Part shown: piece after piece, positions 42,708 to 51,399 of the stretch | Layout of the letters: the number at the start of each line of letters is the position of its first letter | Numbering within the stretch: the first letter of the stretch is position 1 | Assembly (NCBI RefSeq): GCF_000718135.1 | Contig: NZ_JOEM01000009.1 | Span: forward strand, 298,824 to 362,823 | Reading direction: 5' to 3' | From: Streptomyces cyaneofuscatus | GTDB lineage: Bacteria > Actinomycetota > Actinomycetes > Streptomycetales > Streptomycetaceae | DNA length: 64,000 bases | Notes under the pieces: generated by a model | Databases searched by the model: none | What the model saw: only the letters and a program-made list of their open reading frames with translations | Told to the model about the DNA's origin: nothing | Position numbers and translations under genes: made by a program

Positions 42708-42758
42708 TGGCATTAAGTGTCAAGGAGTTACTAGGTGTCAGAGTGGCACTAGGTGTCG
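42708..42758. promoter_or_regulatory. Three TetR-type operators with 18-bp period
   Basis: TGGCATTAAGTGTCA (42708-42722), AGTTACTAGGTGTCA (42726-42740) and TGGCACTAGGTGTCG (42744-42758) share a TGRCAC...GTGTCA-like dyad and repeat every 18 bp. They lie between the SDR and TetR genes. The third copy abuts the presumed -35 region of tetR, whose TACGAT -10 lies at 42774-42779. Cooperative binding by the TetR protein is inferred. Confidence 0.75.
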
Positions 42759-42786
42759 ACGATGGCATGGCGCTACGATGGCCGGC

Positions 42787-43449
42787 GTGAGCCCCCGCCC
42801 CGAAGTGACCATGGCCCAGCGCAAACGTCAGCTCGTCTCGACCGAACTGACCGAAGCCGCACTCCAGTTGATGGCGGTGGAGGGGTTCGACGCGGTCACC
42901 GTCGACGAGATCGTGGCCACCGCCGGAGTCTCCAAACGGACGTTCTTCCGCTACTTCGCGTCCAAGGAGGACGTGGTCGTCCAGTTCCTGGCCGACATGG
43001 GCACCGGCATGTGCGCCGAGCTCGCCGCCCGCCCCGCCGACGAGCCCCCCTCCGTGGCGCTCCGGCACGCCGTCTGGGTCGCCATGGCGGCCTGCGCCGA
43101 CGGCGTCGACCACTCCGGCCGGGCCCTGCGCGTCGTCCAGCTGATCCTGCGCACCCCCGCCCTGCGCGCCCGCTTCCTGGAGCACCAGGGGCAGTGGCGC
43201 GACGACCTCGCGGTCGAGGCCGCCCGCCGCCAGGGGCTCGACCCGGAGGTCGACCTCTACCCCCGTCTCGCCGCCGGTGCCGCCCTCGCCGCCTTCGACA
43301 CCGTGCTGCGGCGCTGGAGCGACAGCGGCGGCGCCGAGGACCCCGCCGCGCTGACGGACAGGGCCTTCGCGGTCCTCGCCCCGGCGCTGGACGAGGCCGG
43401 GGTGAGGGGTCCGTCGGAGGGTCCGTCAGGGGGTACGTCGGGGGACTGA
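42787..43449 (+). CDS. TetR/AcrR family transcriptional regulator
   Basis: A 220-residue regulator. The helix-turn-helix is ELTEAALQLMAVEGFDAVTV, DEIVATAGVSKRTFFRYFAS then KEDVVVQFL. The ligand domain is helical with FDTVLRRWSDSGG near the end, and the tail is Gly/Ser/Pro-rich (GPSEGPSGGTSGD). A TACGAT hexamer ends 7 nt before GTG 42787, which is therefore taken as a leaderless start; ATG 42778 would overlap the hexamer. The operators directly upstream imply repression of itself and the SDR gene. Confidence 0.9.
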   Translation: MSPRPEVTMAQRKRQLVSTELTEAALQLMAVEGFDAVTVDEIVATAGVSKRTFFRYFASKEDVVVQFLADMGTGMCAELAARPADEPPSVALRHAVWVAMAACADGVDHSGRALRVVQLILRTPALRARFLEHQGQWRDDLAVEAARRQGLDPEVDLYPRLAAGAALAAFDTVLRRWSDSGGAEDPAALTDRAFAVLAPALDEAGVRGPSEGPSGGTSGD

Positions 43450-43506
43450 GCCCTCCCGCCGGTCCGTCGGAGAAGCCGCGGGGTCCGCCGGAGGGGTCGT
43501 CGGGGG

Positions 43507-44337
43507 TTAAGCCCTCCCGGCCTCCCGGTGGCGTGCCAGAAAGCCGGTGATGAGCGCCAGCCACTCCTGCGGGCGTTCGGCGAACGGCAGGTGGCCGGTC
43601 GGGAGTTCGGCCGTCTCGGATCCGGGCAGCCCGGCCGCCAGGGCGCGTTGCAGGGTGGGGGAGACGAGCGGGTCGTCCGCCGTGACGATCACCAGGGCAG
43701 GCACGGTGATCCCCGCCAGATCCTCCCGTACGTCGATCCGCCGGACCAGATCCACCTGATCGCCGGTCCCCGGCGGCACGGTCGCCGTAATCAGCTCGGC
43801 GCCGGCCCGTATCTCGTCGGGCGTGAGGGTGTTGAGGGCCCCTTCGCCCAGCGCCATCAGCTGGACGAACTCGCCGAGCAGGCGCGGGTCGTCCACCGCC
43901 AGGAGCTGCCGCCAGACCGAGGCGACCAGGTCCGTCCGCGTGTCGGCGTACGCGAACGTCGCGCTCAGTACCAGCGCGTCGACCCGCTCCGGATGGCGGG
44001 CGGCGACCCGGATCGCGACCGGGCCGCCCAGGGAGTACCCGCTCACCGCGAACCGCTCGACCCCCTCCGCATCGGCCGCCGCCACCAGCTCGTCCGCCAG
44101 GGTGTCGACGTCCAGCGGGGCGAGGGAGCGGGGCGAGGCGCCGGCCCCCGGATAGTCGACCCCGACGACGGTGTGCCGGGCGGCGAGCCCGTCCAGGATC
44201 GGGCCGTAGTTCGCCTCGATCCCCCCTCCGGCGCCGTGCGCGAGCAGGAGCCCGGGGCCGGAGCCGCGCACGGTGCGGGCGAGGGGTGCGGTGAGGGGTG
44301 TGGTGGAGGGCGGGGCGGTTTCGTGGGTGCTCGTCAT
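43507..44337 (-). CDS. Alpha/beta hydrolase
   Basis: A 276-residue alpha/beta-fold hydrolase. The nucleophile elbow is SGYSLGGPVAI (G-x-S-x-G), the oxyanion region is LLLAHGAGGGIEANYG, and the catalytic His lies in TAELPTGHLPFAERPQEWL. It may act on esters, epoxides or lactones. AGGGA lies upstream of ATG 44337. It is divergent from a TetR gene, with two matched 18-bp palindromes in between, so it is probably induced by the TetR ligand. Confidence 0.9.
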   Translation of the reverse strand: MTSTHETAPPSTTPLTAPLARTVRGSGPGLLLAHGAGGGIEANYGPILDGLAARHTVVGVDYPGAGASPRSLAPLDVDTLADELVAAADAEGVERFAVSGYSLGGPVAIRVAARHPERVDALVLSATFAYADTRTDLVASVWRQLLAVDDPRLLGEFVQLMALGEGALNTLTPDEIRAGAELITATVPPGTGDQVDLVRRIDVREDLAGITVPALVIVTADDPLVSPTLQRALAAGLPGSETAELPTGHLPFAERPQEWLALITGFLARHREAGRA

Positions 44338-44390
44338 GGTGGGGTCCCTGGTGGGTGGGGGTCGGGTGGCATGGCCGGTGAGTGCGGCTG

Positions 44391-44456
44391 CTTTAGCGAT
44401 CGCTAAAGCTGGCCACGCCCCGGACCGTAGCACTGCTTCCTTAGCGATCGCTACAG
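44391..44456. promoter_or_regulatory. Twin 18-bp palindromic operators
   Basis: CTTTAGCGATCGCTAAAG (44391-44408) is a perfect palindrome; CCTTAGCGATCGCTACAG (44439-44456) is a near copy sharing the 13-bp core TTAGCGATCGCTA. Their centres are 48 bp apart. They sit between the alpha/beta hydrolase and TetR genes; the second ends just upstream of the TAGAGT hexamer of tetR. Such long AT-containing dyads are classic TetR sites. Confidence 0.85.
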
Positions 44457-44474
44457 CTGGCGTAGAGTGGTGGG

Positions 44475-45107
44475 GTGAGCAGCGAACCGAGCCCCGCCCG
44501 ACCCGAGCCCCCGCCCCGGGCCCGCCGCCCCCGCCGCGCCTTCGACCGGGACGCCGCCCTCGCTGTCGCGCTGCGCGAGTTCTGGACGTACGGGTACGAG
44601 TCCACGTCGGTCTCCTCGCTCACCAAGGCGATGGGGATCAACCCGCCCAGCCTCTACGCCGCGTTCGGGGACAAGCGCCAACTGTTCTCCGAGGCAGTGG
44701 AGTTGTACTCCCGCACCTATGGCTCCGTGTCGCTGGAGGGTCCGGACGCCCGGACCGCCCTCGCCCGCGTGCTCAAGCACATCGCCGCCGACTACACCGA
44801 CCCGAGCCACCCGCCGGGCTGCCTCGTCATCACCGCCGCGACCAACGGGGGTCCTGGTTCCGAAGACGTGAAGAGCGAACTGCGGGCGATGCGGGAAGCG
44901 ACCAAGGCTCTCTTCGCCGCCCGCGTCCAGGCCGACATCGACGAGGGCCTGCTGCCCGACGACACCGACGCCGAGGGCCTGGCCGTCTTCTATGCGGCCG
45001 TCGTCCAGGGCATGAATCAGCAGGCCTGCGACGGAGTGGGGCGGGAGGCGCTGGAGCGGATGGTCGACGTGGCGATGGCGGCCTTCCCGGAGCCGGCGGG
45101 ACGCTGA
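44475..45107 (+). CDS. TetR/AcrR family transcriptional regulator
   Basis: A 210-residue regulator. A basic, proline-rich leader (PPPRARRPRRAFDRD) precedes the helix-turn-helix (AALAVALREFWTYGYESTSV, SSLTKAMGINPPSLYAAFG, DKRQLFSEAVELY). The ligand half contains PPGCLVITAATNGG, typical of the TetR subgroup with a conserved CLV motif. TAGAGT (44463-44468) ends 6 nt before GTG 44475, so the transcript is probably leaderless. Two palindromes upstream imply autoregulation and control of the divergent hydrolase. Confidence 0.92.
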   Translation: MSSEPSPARPEPPPRARRPRRAFDRDAALAVALREFWTYGYESTSVSSLTKAMGINPPSLYAAFGDKRQLFSEAVELYSRTYGSVSLEGPDARTALARVLKHIAADYTDPSHPPGCLVITAATNGGPGSEDVKSELRAMREATKALFAARVQADIDEGLLPDDTDAEGLAVFYAAVVQGMNQQACDGVGREALERMVDVAMAAFPEPAGR

Positions 45108-45177
45108 CACATCCGGAAGTCCCCCGGAAGGCCCCCCCGGGCTGCCCGCGGTGGCGGCTGTCAGGCAGAAAATCATG

Positions 45178-45189
45178 CAAGCGTGCTTG
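45178..45189. promoter_or_regulatory. Putative operator of the acyl-CoA operon
   Basis: CAAGC-GT-GCTTG is a 5+5 inverted repeat within ATGCAAGCGTGCTTGATTG, overlapping a possible -35 TTGATT (45187-45192) with CATGCT (45210-45215) as a weak -10. CAAG-NN-CTTG-type dyads are used by several TetR regulators of actinobacterial acyl-CoA catabolism. The TetR gene ending this operon (55053-55649) is the likely binder. Confidence 0.5.
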
Positions 45190-45250
45190 ATTGTTTCCTG
45201 GTCCGCTGCCATGCTCCTGGGCACCACACCCGGTCCCGAGGGGAGCGCAC

Positions 45251-46057
45251 GTGTCCGATGTCGCAGCGGTGGTCGACGATCTGCGCGAGGAGAGCGACGA
45301 ACTCGACGTACTGGTAAGTGCGTTGGAGCTGGACCGATGGCGTGGCCCGACCCCCGCCGAGGGCTGGACCGTCGCCCATCAGATCGCCCACCTCGCCTGG
45401 ACCGACGAGGTCGCGCTGCTGGCGGCCACCGAGCCGGACCGGTTCGGCGACGAGGTGACCAAGGCGCTCGCCGCCCCCGAGGCCTTCGTCGACGAGGCCG
45501 CCGAGGCCCTGGTCGCCGCCCACGCCCCGGACGCCCTGCTCGCCCGGTGGCGGGACGGGCGGCAGCGGCTCGACATGGTGCTGAGGGACGCCCCCGCCGG
45601 GACCCGGATCCCCTGGTACGGGCCGCCGATGAGCGTCGCGTCCATGGCGACCGCCCGGCTCATGGAGACCTGGGCCCACGGCCAGGACATCGCCGACGCC
45701 CTCGGCGCCACCCGGACCCCCACCGCCCGGCTGCGGCACGTCGCGCGGATCGGCGTACGGGCCCGGAACTACGCCTACGCGGTACGGGGCATCGCGGCGC
45801 CCGAGACCGAGTTCCGCGTCGAACTGCACACGCCGGAGGGGGAGTTGATCGCGTACGGCCCCGAGGGCGCCGCCCAGCGCGTCACCGGCCCGCTGCTCGA
45901 CTTCTGCCTCCTGGTCACCCAGCGCGCCCACCGCACCGACCTCGCCGTCACCGCCGAGGGGCGCGACGCGGACCAGTGGCTCTCCATCGCCCAGGCCTTC
46001 GCCGGACCCCCCGGACCGGGCCGACTGCCGCGCGCGGAGCGGGACGGGCTCCGATGA
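45251..46057 (+). CDS. TIGR03084 family metal-binding protein
   Basis: A 268-residue DinB-superfamily protein related to mycothiol-dependent maleylpyruvate isomerase. The first helix pair carries DLREESDELDVLVSALELDRW and AEGWTVAHQIAHLAWTDEVALLAA with metal-ligand histidines; a third is in METWAHGQDIADALG. Family members are often located next to AtuA-type and acyl-CoA carboxylase genes, as here. GTG 45251 follows a GAGGGGAG site. It is the first gene of the operon and overlaps the AtuA gene by 4 nt. Its biochemical role is unknown. Confidence 0.85.
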   Translation: MSDVAAVVDDLREESDELDVLVSALELDRWRGPTPAEGWTVAHQIAHLAWTDEVALLAATEPDRFGDEVTKALAAPEAFVDEAAEALVAAHAPDALLARWRDGRQRLDMVLRDAPAGTRIPWYGPPMSVASMATARLMETWAHGQDIADALGATRTPTARLRHVARIGVRARNYAYAVRGIAAPETEFRVELHTPEGELIAYGPEGAAQRVTGPLLDFCLLVTQRAHRTDLAVTAEGRDADQWLSIAQAFAGPPGPGRLPRAERDGLR

Positions 46058-47784
46058 ACGACGCCCCCGCCCCCGCGCCCCTCCGCATCGGCAACGCCTC
46101 CGGCTTCTACGGCGACCGCTTCGACGCCGTCCGCGAGATGCTCACCGGCGGCCCCCTCGACGTCCTCACCGGCGACTACCTCGCCGAGCTGACCATGCTC
46201 ATCCTCGGCCGCAGCCGCCTCAAGGACCCCGAGAAGGGGTACGCCGCCACCTTCCTGCGCCAGCTCGAAGAAGGGCTCGGCCTCGCCCACGAGCGCGGGG
46301 TGAAGATCGTCACCAACGCCGGCGGCCTCAACCCCGCCGGACTTGCCGACGCGGTAAGGAAGTTGGCGGCCAAGGTCGGGGTCCCGGTCACCGTCGCCCA
46401 CGTCGAGGGCGACAGCCTGCCCGTGCCCGACGGCTTCCTCACCGCCAACGCCTACCTCGGCGGCGCCGGGATCGCCGCCTGCCTGCGGGCCGGGGCCGAC
46501 ATCGTGGTCACCGGCCGGGTCACCGACGCGGCCCTCGTCACCGGCCCGGCCGCCGCCCACTTCGGCTGGGGGCCGGACGACCTGGACGCGCTCGCGGGAG
46601 CCGTGGTCGCCGGGCATGTGCTGGAGTGCGGTACGCAGGCGACCGGCGGGAACTACGCCTTCTTCGGGGACCACGACGTGCGCCGCCCCGGATTCCCCCT
46701 CGCCGAGATTCACGCCGACGGCTCGTCCGTGATCACCAAGCACGACGGAACGGGGGGCGTCGTCGACGTCGGCACGGTCACCGCCCAACTCCTCTACGAG
46801 ACCGGGGGAGCCCGGTACGCCGGCCCCGACGTCACCGCCCGCCTCGACACCGTACGGCTCACGCCCGACGGCCCGGACCGGGTCCGTATCGACGGGGTAC
46901 GCGGCGAGGCCCCGCCGCCCACCCTCAAGGCCGGGCTCACCCGGCTCGGCGGCTGGCGCAACGAGGTGGTCTTCGTCCTCACGGGCCTGGACATCGAGGC
47001 CAAGGCCCGCCTGGTGAAGGGCCAGTTCGCCGACGCCCTGGAACGGGGCGGCGCCCGCCCGCCCGCAGACGTCCGCTGGGAGCTGGCCCGCACCGACCAC
47101 CCCGACGCCGACACCGAGGAGCGGGCCAGCGCCCTGCTCCGGCTCGTCGTCCGCGACCAGGACGCCGACGCGGTGGGCCGAGCCGTCTCCGGGGCCGCCG
47201 TCGAACTGGCCCTCGGCAGCTACCCGGGCTTCCACGTCACCGCCCCGCCCGGAAAGGGCGCGCCCTACGGGGTGTTCGAGGCGGTCTACGTACCGGCGGG
47301 AGAGGTCGAGCACACCGCCGTACTGCCGGACGGGGGTCCGGAGATCGTAGAACCACCTTGCGAAACACGGGAGTTGGCCGACGTCGACGAACCGCCGCTC
47401 CCCGCTCCGTATCCCGTGGGCCCCACCCGCCGCGCCCCCCTCGGCCTCATCGCGGGTGCCCGCAGCGGCGACAAGGGCGGCGACGCCAACGTGGGTGTCT
47501 GGGTGCGCGACGACGACGCCTGGCGGTGGCTGGCCCATGAGCTGACCGTCGAGCGGTTCCGCCAACTCCTCCCGGAGACAGCCGAACTGACCGTCGTACG
47601 CCATGTCCTGCCCAACCTGCGCGCCCTGAACTTCACCGTCCACGGCCTCCTCGGGGAGGGCGTCGCCGCGCAGGCCCGGTTCGACCCGCAGGCCAAGGCG
47701 GTGGGGGAGTGGCTGCGGTCGCGGTGGCTGCCCATCCCCGCCGGACTGCTCGAAGGTATCGATGGACCGGAGGTGTCCGCATGA
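46054..47784 (+). CDS. AtuA-like (DUF1446) acyclic terpene utilization family protein
   Basis: A 576-residue DUF1446/AtuA family protein. The opening LRIGNASGFYGDRFDAVREM, the block LGGAGIAACLRAGADIVVTGRVTDAALVTGPAAAHFGW in pieces, and a C-terminal AtuA-type domain GLIAGARSGDKGGDANVGVW identify the family. In Pseudomonas AtuA is encoded in the citronellol/geraniol (acyclic terpene) pathway; its catalytic role is not settled. It overlaps both neighbours by ATGA. In this operon it probably serves a branched or terpenoid acyl-CoA route. Confidence 0.88.
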   Translation: MNDAPAPAPLRIGNASGFYGDRFDAVREMLTGGPLDVLTGDYLAELTMLILGRSRLKDPEKGYAATFLRQLEEGLGLAHERGVKIVTNAGGLNPAGLADAVRKLAAKVGVPVTVAHVEGDSLPVPDGFLTANAYLGGAGIAACLRAGADIVVTGRVTDAALVTGPAAAHFGWGPDDLDALAGAVVAGHVLECGTQATGGNYAFFGDHDVRRPGFPLAEIHADGSSVITKHDGTGGVVDVGTVTAQLLYETGGARYAGPDVTARLDTVRLTPDGPDRVRIDGVRGEAPPPTLKAGLTRLGGWRNEVVFVLTGLDIEAKARLVKGQFADALERGGARPPADVRWELARTDHPDADTEERASALLRLVVRDQDADAVGRAVSGAAVELALGSYPGFHVTAPPGKGAPYGVFEAVYVPAGEVEHTAVLPDGGPEIVEPPCETRELADVDEPPLPAPYPVGPTRRAPLGLIAGARSGDKGGDANVGVWVRDDDAWRWLAHELTVERFRQLLPETAELTVVRHVLPNLRALNFTVHGLLGEGVAAQARFDPQAKAVGEWLRSRWLPIPAGLLEGIDGPEVSA

Positions 47785-49379
47785 CCGTCCTGCCCACCGG
47801 GCTCGACACCAACAGCCCTGAATACCAAGCACATCGGGCCACCATGCTGGCCAAGCTCACCGAGCTGGAGGCCGAGCACGCCAAGGCGCTCGCGGGCGGC
47901 GGTGAGAAGTATGTGACCCGCCACCGCAAGCGCGGCAAACTCCCGGCGCGCGAGCGGATCGAGCTGCTGGTCGATCCCGACACCCCGTTCCTGGAGCTGT
48001 CGCCGCTGGCCGCCTGGGGGAGCGATTACGCGGTCGGCGCCTCGCTGATCACGGGTATCGGGGTGGTGGAGGGCGTGGAGTGCCTGATCACCGCCAACGA
48101 CCCGACCGTACGCGGCGGGGCCTCGAACCCGTGGACCCTGAAGAAGGCCCTGCGCGCCAACGAGATCGCCTTCGCCAACCGGCTCCCTTGCATCAGCCTG
48201 GTCGAGTCGGGCGGCGCCGATCTGCCCTCCCAGAAGGAGATATTCATCCCGGGCGGGGCGCTGTTCCGGGACATCACCCGGCTCTCGGCGGCCGGAATCC
48301 CCACCGTGGCCGTGGTGTTCGGCAACTCGACCGCCGGAGGCGCGTACGTCCCCGGCATGTCCGACCACGCCGTGATGATCCGGGAACGGTCCAAGGTCTT
48401 CCTCGGCGGACCACCGCTGGTGAAGATGGCGACCGGCGAGGAAAGCGACGACGAGTCCCTCGGCGGGGCCGAGATGCACGCCCGTACGTCGGGGCTCGCC
48501 GACCACTTCGCCGTCGACGAGCAGGACGCGATCCGGCAGGCCCGGCGCATCGTGTCCCGCTTCAACTGGCGCAAGGCGCACGCCGATCCGGGGCCCGCCG
48601 AGCCGCCGAAGTACGACGAGGACGAGCTGCTCGGGATCGTGCCGGGCGACCTGAAGGTGCCCTTCGACCCGCGAGAGGTGATCGCCCGGCTGGTCGACGG
48701 CTCGGACTTCGACGCGTTCAAGCCGCTGTACGGGACGAGCCTGGTCACGGGGTGGGCGCGGCTGCACGGGTATCCGGTGGGGATCCTCGCCAACGCGCAG
48801 GGGGTGCTGTTCAGCGAGGAGTCGCAGAAGGCCGCCCAGTTCATCCAGCTCGCCAATCAGCGCGACATTCCGCTGCTCTTCCTCCACAACACCACCGGCT
48901 ACATGGTCGGCAAGGAGTACGAGCAGGGCGGCATCATCAAGCACGGCGCGATGATGATCAACGCTGTCGCCAACTCCAAGGTCCCGCATCTGTCGGTCCT
49001 CATGGGCGCCTCGTACGGGGCGGGGCACTACGGGATGTGCGGGCGCGCCTACGACCCGCGCTTCCTCTTCGCCTGGCCGAGCAGCAAGTCCGCCGTGATG
49101 GGGCCGCAGCAGCTCGCGGGTGTGCTGTCGATCGTGGCCCGCGCGTCGGCCGCCGCGAAGGGGATGCCGTACGACGACGAGGCGGACGCCGGGCTGCGCG
49201 CCATGGTGGAGCAGCAGATCGAGGCGGAGTCGCTGCCGATGTTCCTGTCCGGGCGGCTGTACGACGACGGGGTGATCGACCCGCGCGACACCCGGACCGT
49301 GCTCGGGATGTGCCTGTCCGCGATCCACACCGCACCGGTCGAGGGCGCCCGCGGCGGCTTCGGCGTCTTCCGGATGTGA
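47781..49379 (+). CDS. Acyl-CoA carboxylase beta subunit (carboxyltransferase)
   Basis: A 532-residue carboxyltransferase. Landmarks include RKRGKLPARERIELLVDPDTPFLELS, ANDPTVRGGASNPWTLKK, FGNSTAGGAYVPGMSDHAVMI and LMGASYGAGHYGMCGRAYDPRFLFAWPSS. It transfers carboxybiotin to an acyl-CoA. The sequence resembles methylcrotonyl-CoA and geranyl-CoA carboxylase beta subunits more than propionyl-CoA ones, which suits the AtuA-like neighbour, but specificity cannot be fixed by eye. It overlaps the AtuA gene by 4 nt and precedes the alpha subunit by 7 bp. Confidence 0.92.
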   Translation: MTVLPTGLDTNSPEYQAHRATMLAKLTELEAEHAKALAGGGEKYVTRHRKRGKLPARERIELLVDPDTPFLELSPLAAWGSDYAVGASLITGIGVVEGVECLITANDPTVRGGASNPWTLKKALRANEIAFANRLPCISLVESGGADLPSQKEIFIPGGALFRDITRLSAAGIPTVAVVFGNSTAGGAYVPGMSDHAVMIRERSKVFLGGPPLVKMATGEESDDESLGGAEMHARTSGLADHFAVDEQDAIRQARRIVSRFNWRKAHADPGPAEPPKYDEDELLGIVPGDLKVPFDPREVIARLVDGSDFDAFKPLYGTSLVTGWARLHGYPVGILANAQGVLFSEESQKAAQFIQLANQRDIPLLFLHNTTGYMVGKEYEQGGIIKHGAMMINAVANSKVPHLSVLMGASYGAGHYGMCGRAYDPRFLFAWPSSKSAVMGPQQLAGVLSIVARASAAAKGMPYDDEADAGLRAMVEQQIEAESLPMFLSGRLYDDGVIDPRDTRTVLGMCLSAIHTAPVEGARGGFGVFRM

Positions 49380-49386
49380 GGCCCAG

Positions 49387-51399
49387 ATGACCATTGCCAC
49401 TCTGCTCGTCGCCAACCGGGGCGAGATCGCCTGCCGGATCTTCCGCACCTGCCGTGACCTGGGCATCACCACGGTCGCCGTGTACTCCGACGCGGACGCC
49501 GACGCCCTTCACGTACGGGAGGCCGACCTCGCCGTGCGCCTGCCGGGCTCCGCCCCCGCCGACACCTATCTGCGCGGCGACCTCGTCGTGGCCGCCGCGC
49601 TGGCCGCCGGGGCGGACGCCGTGCACCCCGGCTACGGCTTCCTCTCCGAGAACGCCGCGTTCGCTGCCGCCGTGCAGGACGCGGGGCTGACGTGGGTGGG
49701 TCCGCCGGTCAAGGCCATCGAGCTGATGGCGTCCAAGACCCGGGCCAAGGAGCTGATGGCGGGGGCCGGGGTGCCGCTGCTGGCCCCGGTGGACCCGGCC
49801 ACGGCGGGCGCCGACGACCTGCCGTTGCTGCTGAAGGCCGCGTCGGGCGGGGGCGGTCGCGGTATGCGCATCGTCCGCGAACTTGCGGCCCTGCCGGGCG
49901 AGTTGCTGGCGGCCGCCGCCGAAGCCGCGTCCGCCTTCGGGGACGGCGAGGTGTTCGCCGAGCCGTACGTGGAGCGGGGCCGGCACGTCGAGGTCCAGGT
50001 CATGGCGGACGCGTACGACACCGTGTGGGCGCTCGGGACCCGGGACTGCTCGCTCCAGCGCCGCCACCAGAAGGTCATCGAGGAGGCCCCGGCGCCCGGC
50101 CTGGAGGAGGGCCTGCGCACCCGGCTGCACGACGCGGCGGTGGCGGCGGCGCGGGCGGTGGGTTATCGGGGCGCGGGGACCGTGGAGTTCCTGGTCTCGG
50201 CGGAGGGCCGGCCGTACTTCCTGGAGATGAACACCCGCCTCCAGGTCGAACACCCGGTGACGGAAGCCGTGTTCGGGGTGGACCTGGTCGCGCTGCAACT
50301 GCGGGTGGCGGAGGGGGAGCCGCTGCCCGCCCCGGCGCCTCCGTCGGCGTCGGGCCATGCCGTCGAGGCCCGGCTCTACGCCGAGGACCCCGCGCGCGAC
50401 TGGCAGCCGCAGACCGGAGCACTGCTCACGCTGGAGGTGCCGGACGGGCCCGGCCTGCGCCTGGACACGGGATACGTCGGGGGTGACACCATCGGCGTCC
50501 ACTACGACCCGATGCTCGCCAAGGTCATCGCCCACGCCCCGACCCGCACCGAGGCGGTACGGCTGCTGGCCGGCGCCCTGGAGCGGGCCCGTATCCACGG
50601 CCCGGTCACCAACCGCGCCCTGCTCGTACGGTCGTTGCGCCACCCGGACTTCGTGGCGGCCCGGCTCGACACCGGCTTCTACGACCGGCACCTGGCCGAC
50701 CTGACCACCCCCGGAGCCAGTGCCACCGCCCCGGGAGCCGGTGACCCCGCCACCGCCGCCCTCGCCGCCGCCCTCGCGGAAGCCGTACGCGCCACGACCA
50801 CCCCAGGCCCCGCCCCCACTCCCACCCGCTTCGGCGCCTGGCGCAACGTCCCCTCGCAGCCCCAGCTCAAGCGCTACCGCAGCGAACCGGACGGCACCGA
50901 GCACGAGATCGCCTACCGCACCCCGCGCACCGGCACCCCGGAACCGTACGACGCCCCCGGCGTCCGGGTCCTGACCGCCACCCCGGACCGGGTCACGCTC
51001 GAACTCGATGGCGTGACGCGGCACTTCAGCCTGATGCGGGACCGCGACCGGGTGTACGTGGACACCGCCGGAGCCTCGTACACCTTCACCGCCCTGCCCC
51101 GCTTCACCGACCCCGCCACCCAGACCGACCCCGGCTCCCTCCTCGCCCCCATGCCCGGCACCGTCGTCCGCCTGGCGGAGGGCCTGGCGGCCGGGGCTGC
51201 GGTCGAGGCGGGGCAGCCGCTGATCTGGCTGGAGGCGATGAAGATGGAGCACCGCATCCTCGCCCCCGCCTCCGGCACCCTCACCGCCCTGCACGCCGCC
51301 CCCGGCGACCAGGTCGAGGTGGGCGCCCTGCTCGCCGTGGTCCAGGAGGACCTGGACGCCACCCCCGTACCCGCATCCGTACCGGAGGAGACCGCATGA
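49387..51399 (+). CDS. Acyl-CoA carboxylase alpha subunit (biotin carboxylase plus BCCP)
   Basis: A 670-residue biotin-dependent alpha chain. The biotin carboxylase domain starts with LLVANRGEIACRIFRTCRDLG, has the glycine-rich ATP loop KAASGGGGRGMRIV, then CSLQRRHQKVIEEAPAP and FLEMNTRLQVEHPVTEAVFGVDLV. The C-terminal BCCP domain carries the biotinyl-lysine motif LEAMKMEH at about residue 617. It forms the holoenzyme with the beta subunit just upstream. It overlaps the acyl-CoA dehydrogenase gene by 4 nt. Confidence 0.95.
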   Translation: MTIATLLVANRGEIACRIFRTCRDLGITTVAVYSDADADALHVREADLAVRLPGSAPADTYLRGDLVVAAALAAGADAVHPGYGFLSENAAFAAAVQDAGLTWVGPPVKAIELMASKTRAKELMAGAGVPLLAPVDPATAGADDLPLLLKAASGGGGRGMRIVRELAALPGELLAAAAEAASAFGDGEVFAEPYVERGRHVEVQVMADAYDTVWALGTRDCSLQRRHQKVIEEAPAPGLEEGLRTRLHDAAVAAARAVGYRGAGTVEFLVSAEGRPYFLEMNTRLQVEHPVTEAVFGVDLVALQLRVAEGEPLPAPAPPSASGHAVEARLYAEDPARDWQPQTGALLTLEVPDGPGLRLDTGYVGGDTIGVHYDPMLAKVIAHAPTRTEAVRLLAGALERARIHGPVTNRALLVRSLRHPDFVAARLDTGFYDRHLADLTTPGASATAPGAGDPATAALAAALAEAVRATTTPGPAPTPTRFGAWRNVPSQPQLKRYRSEPDGTEHEIAYRTPRTGTPEPYDAPGVRVLTATPDRVTLELDGVTRHFSLMRDRDRVYVDTAGASYTFTALPRFTDPATQTDPGSLLAPMPGTVVRLAEGLAAGAAVEAGQPLIWLEAMKMEHRILAPASGTLTALHAAPGDQVEVGALLAVVQEDLDATPVPASVPEETA

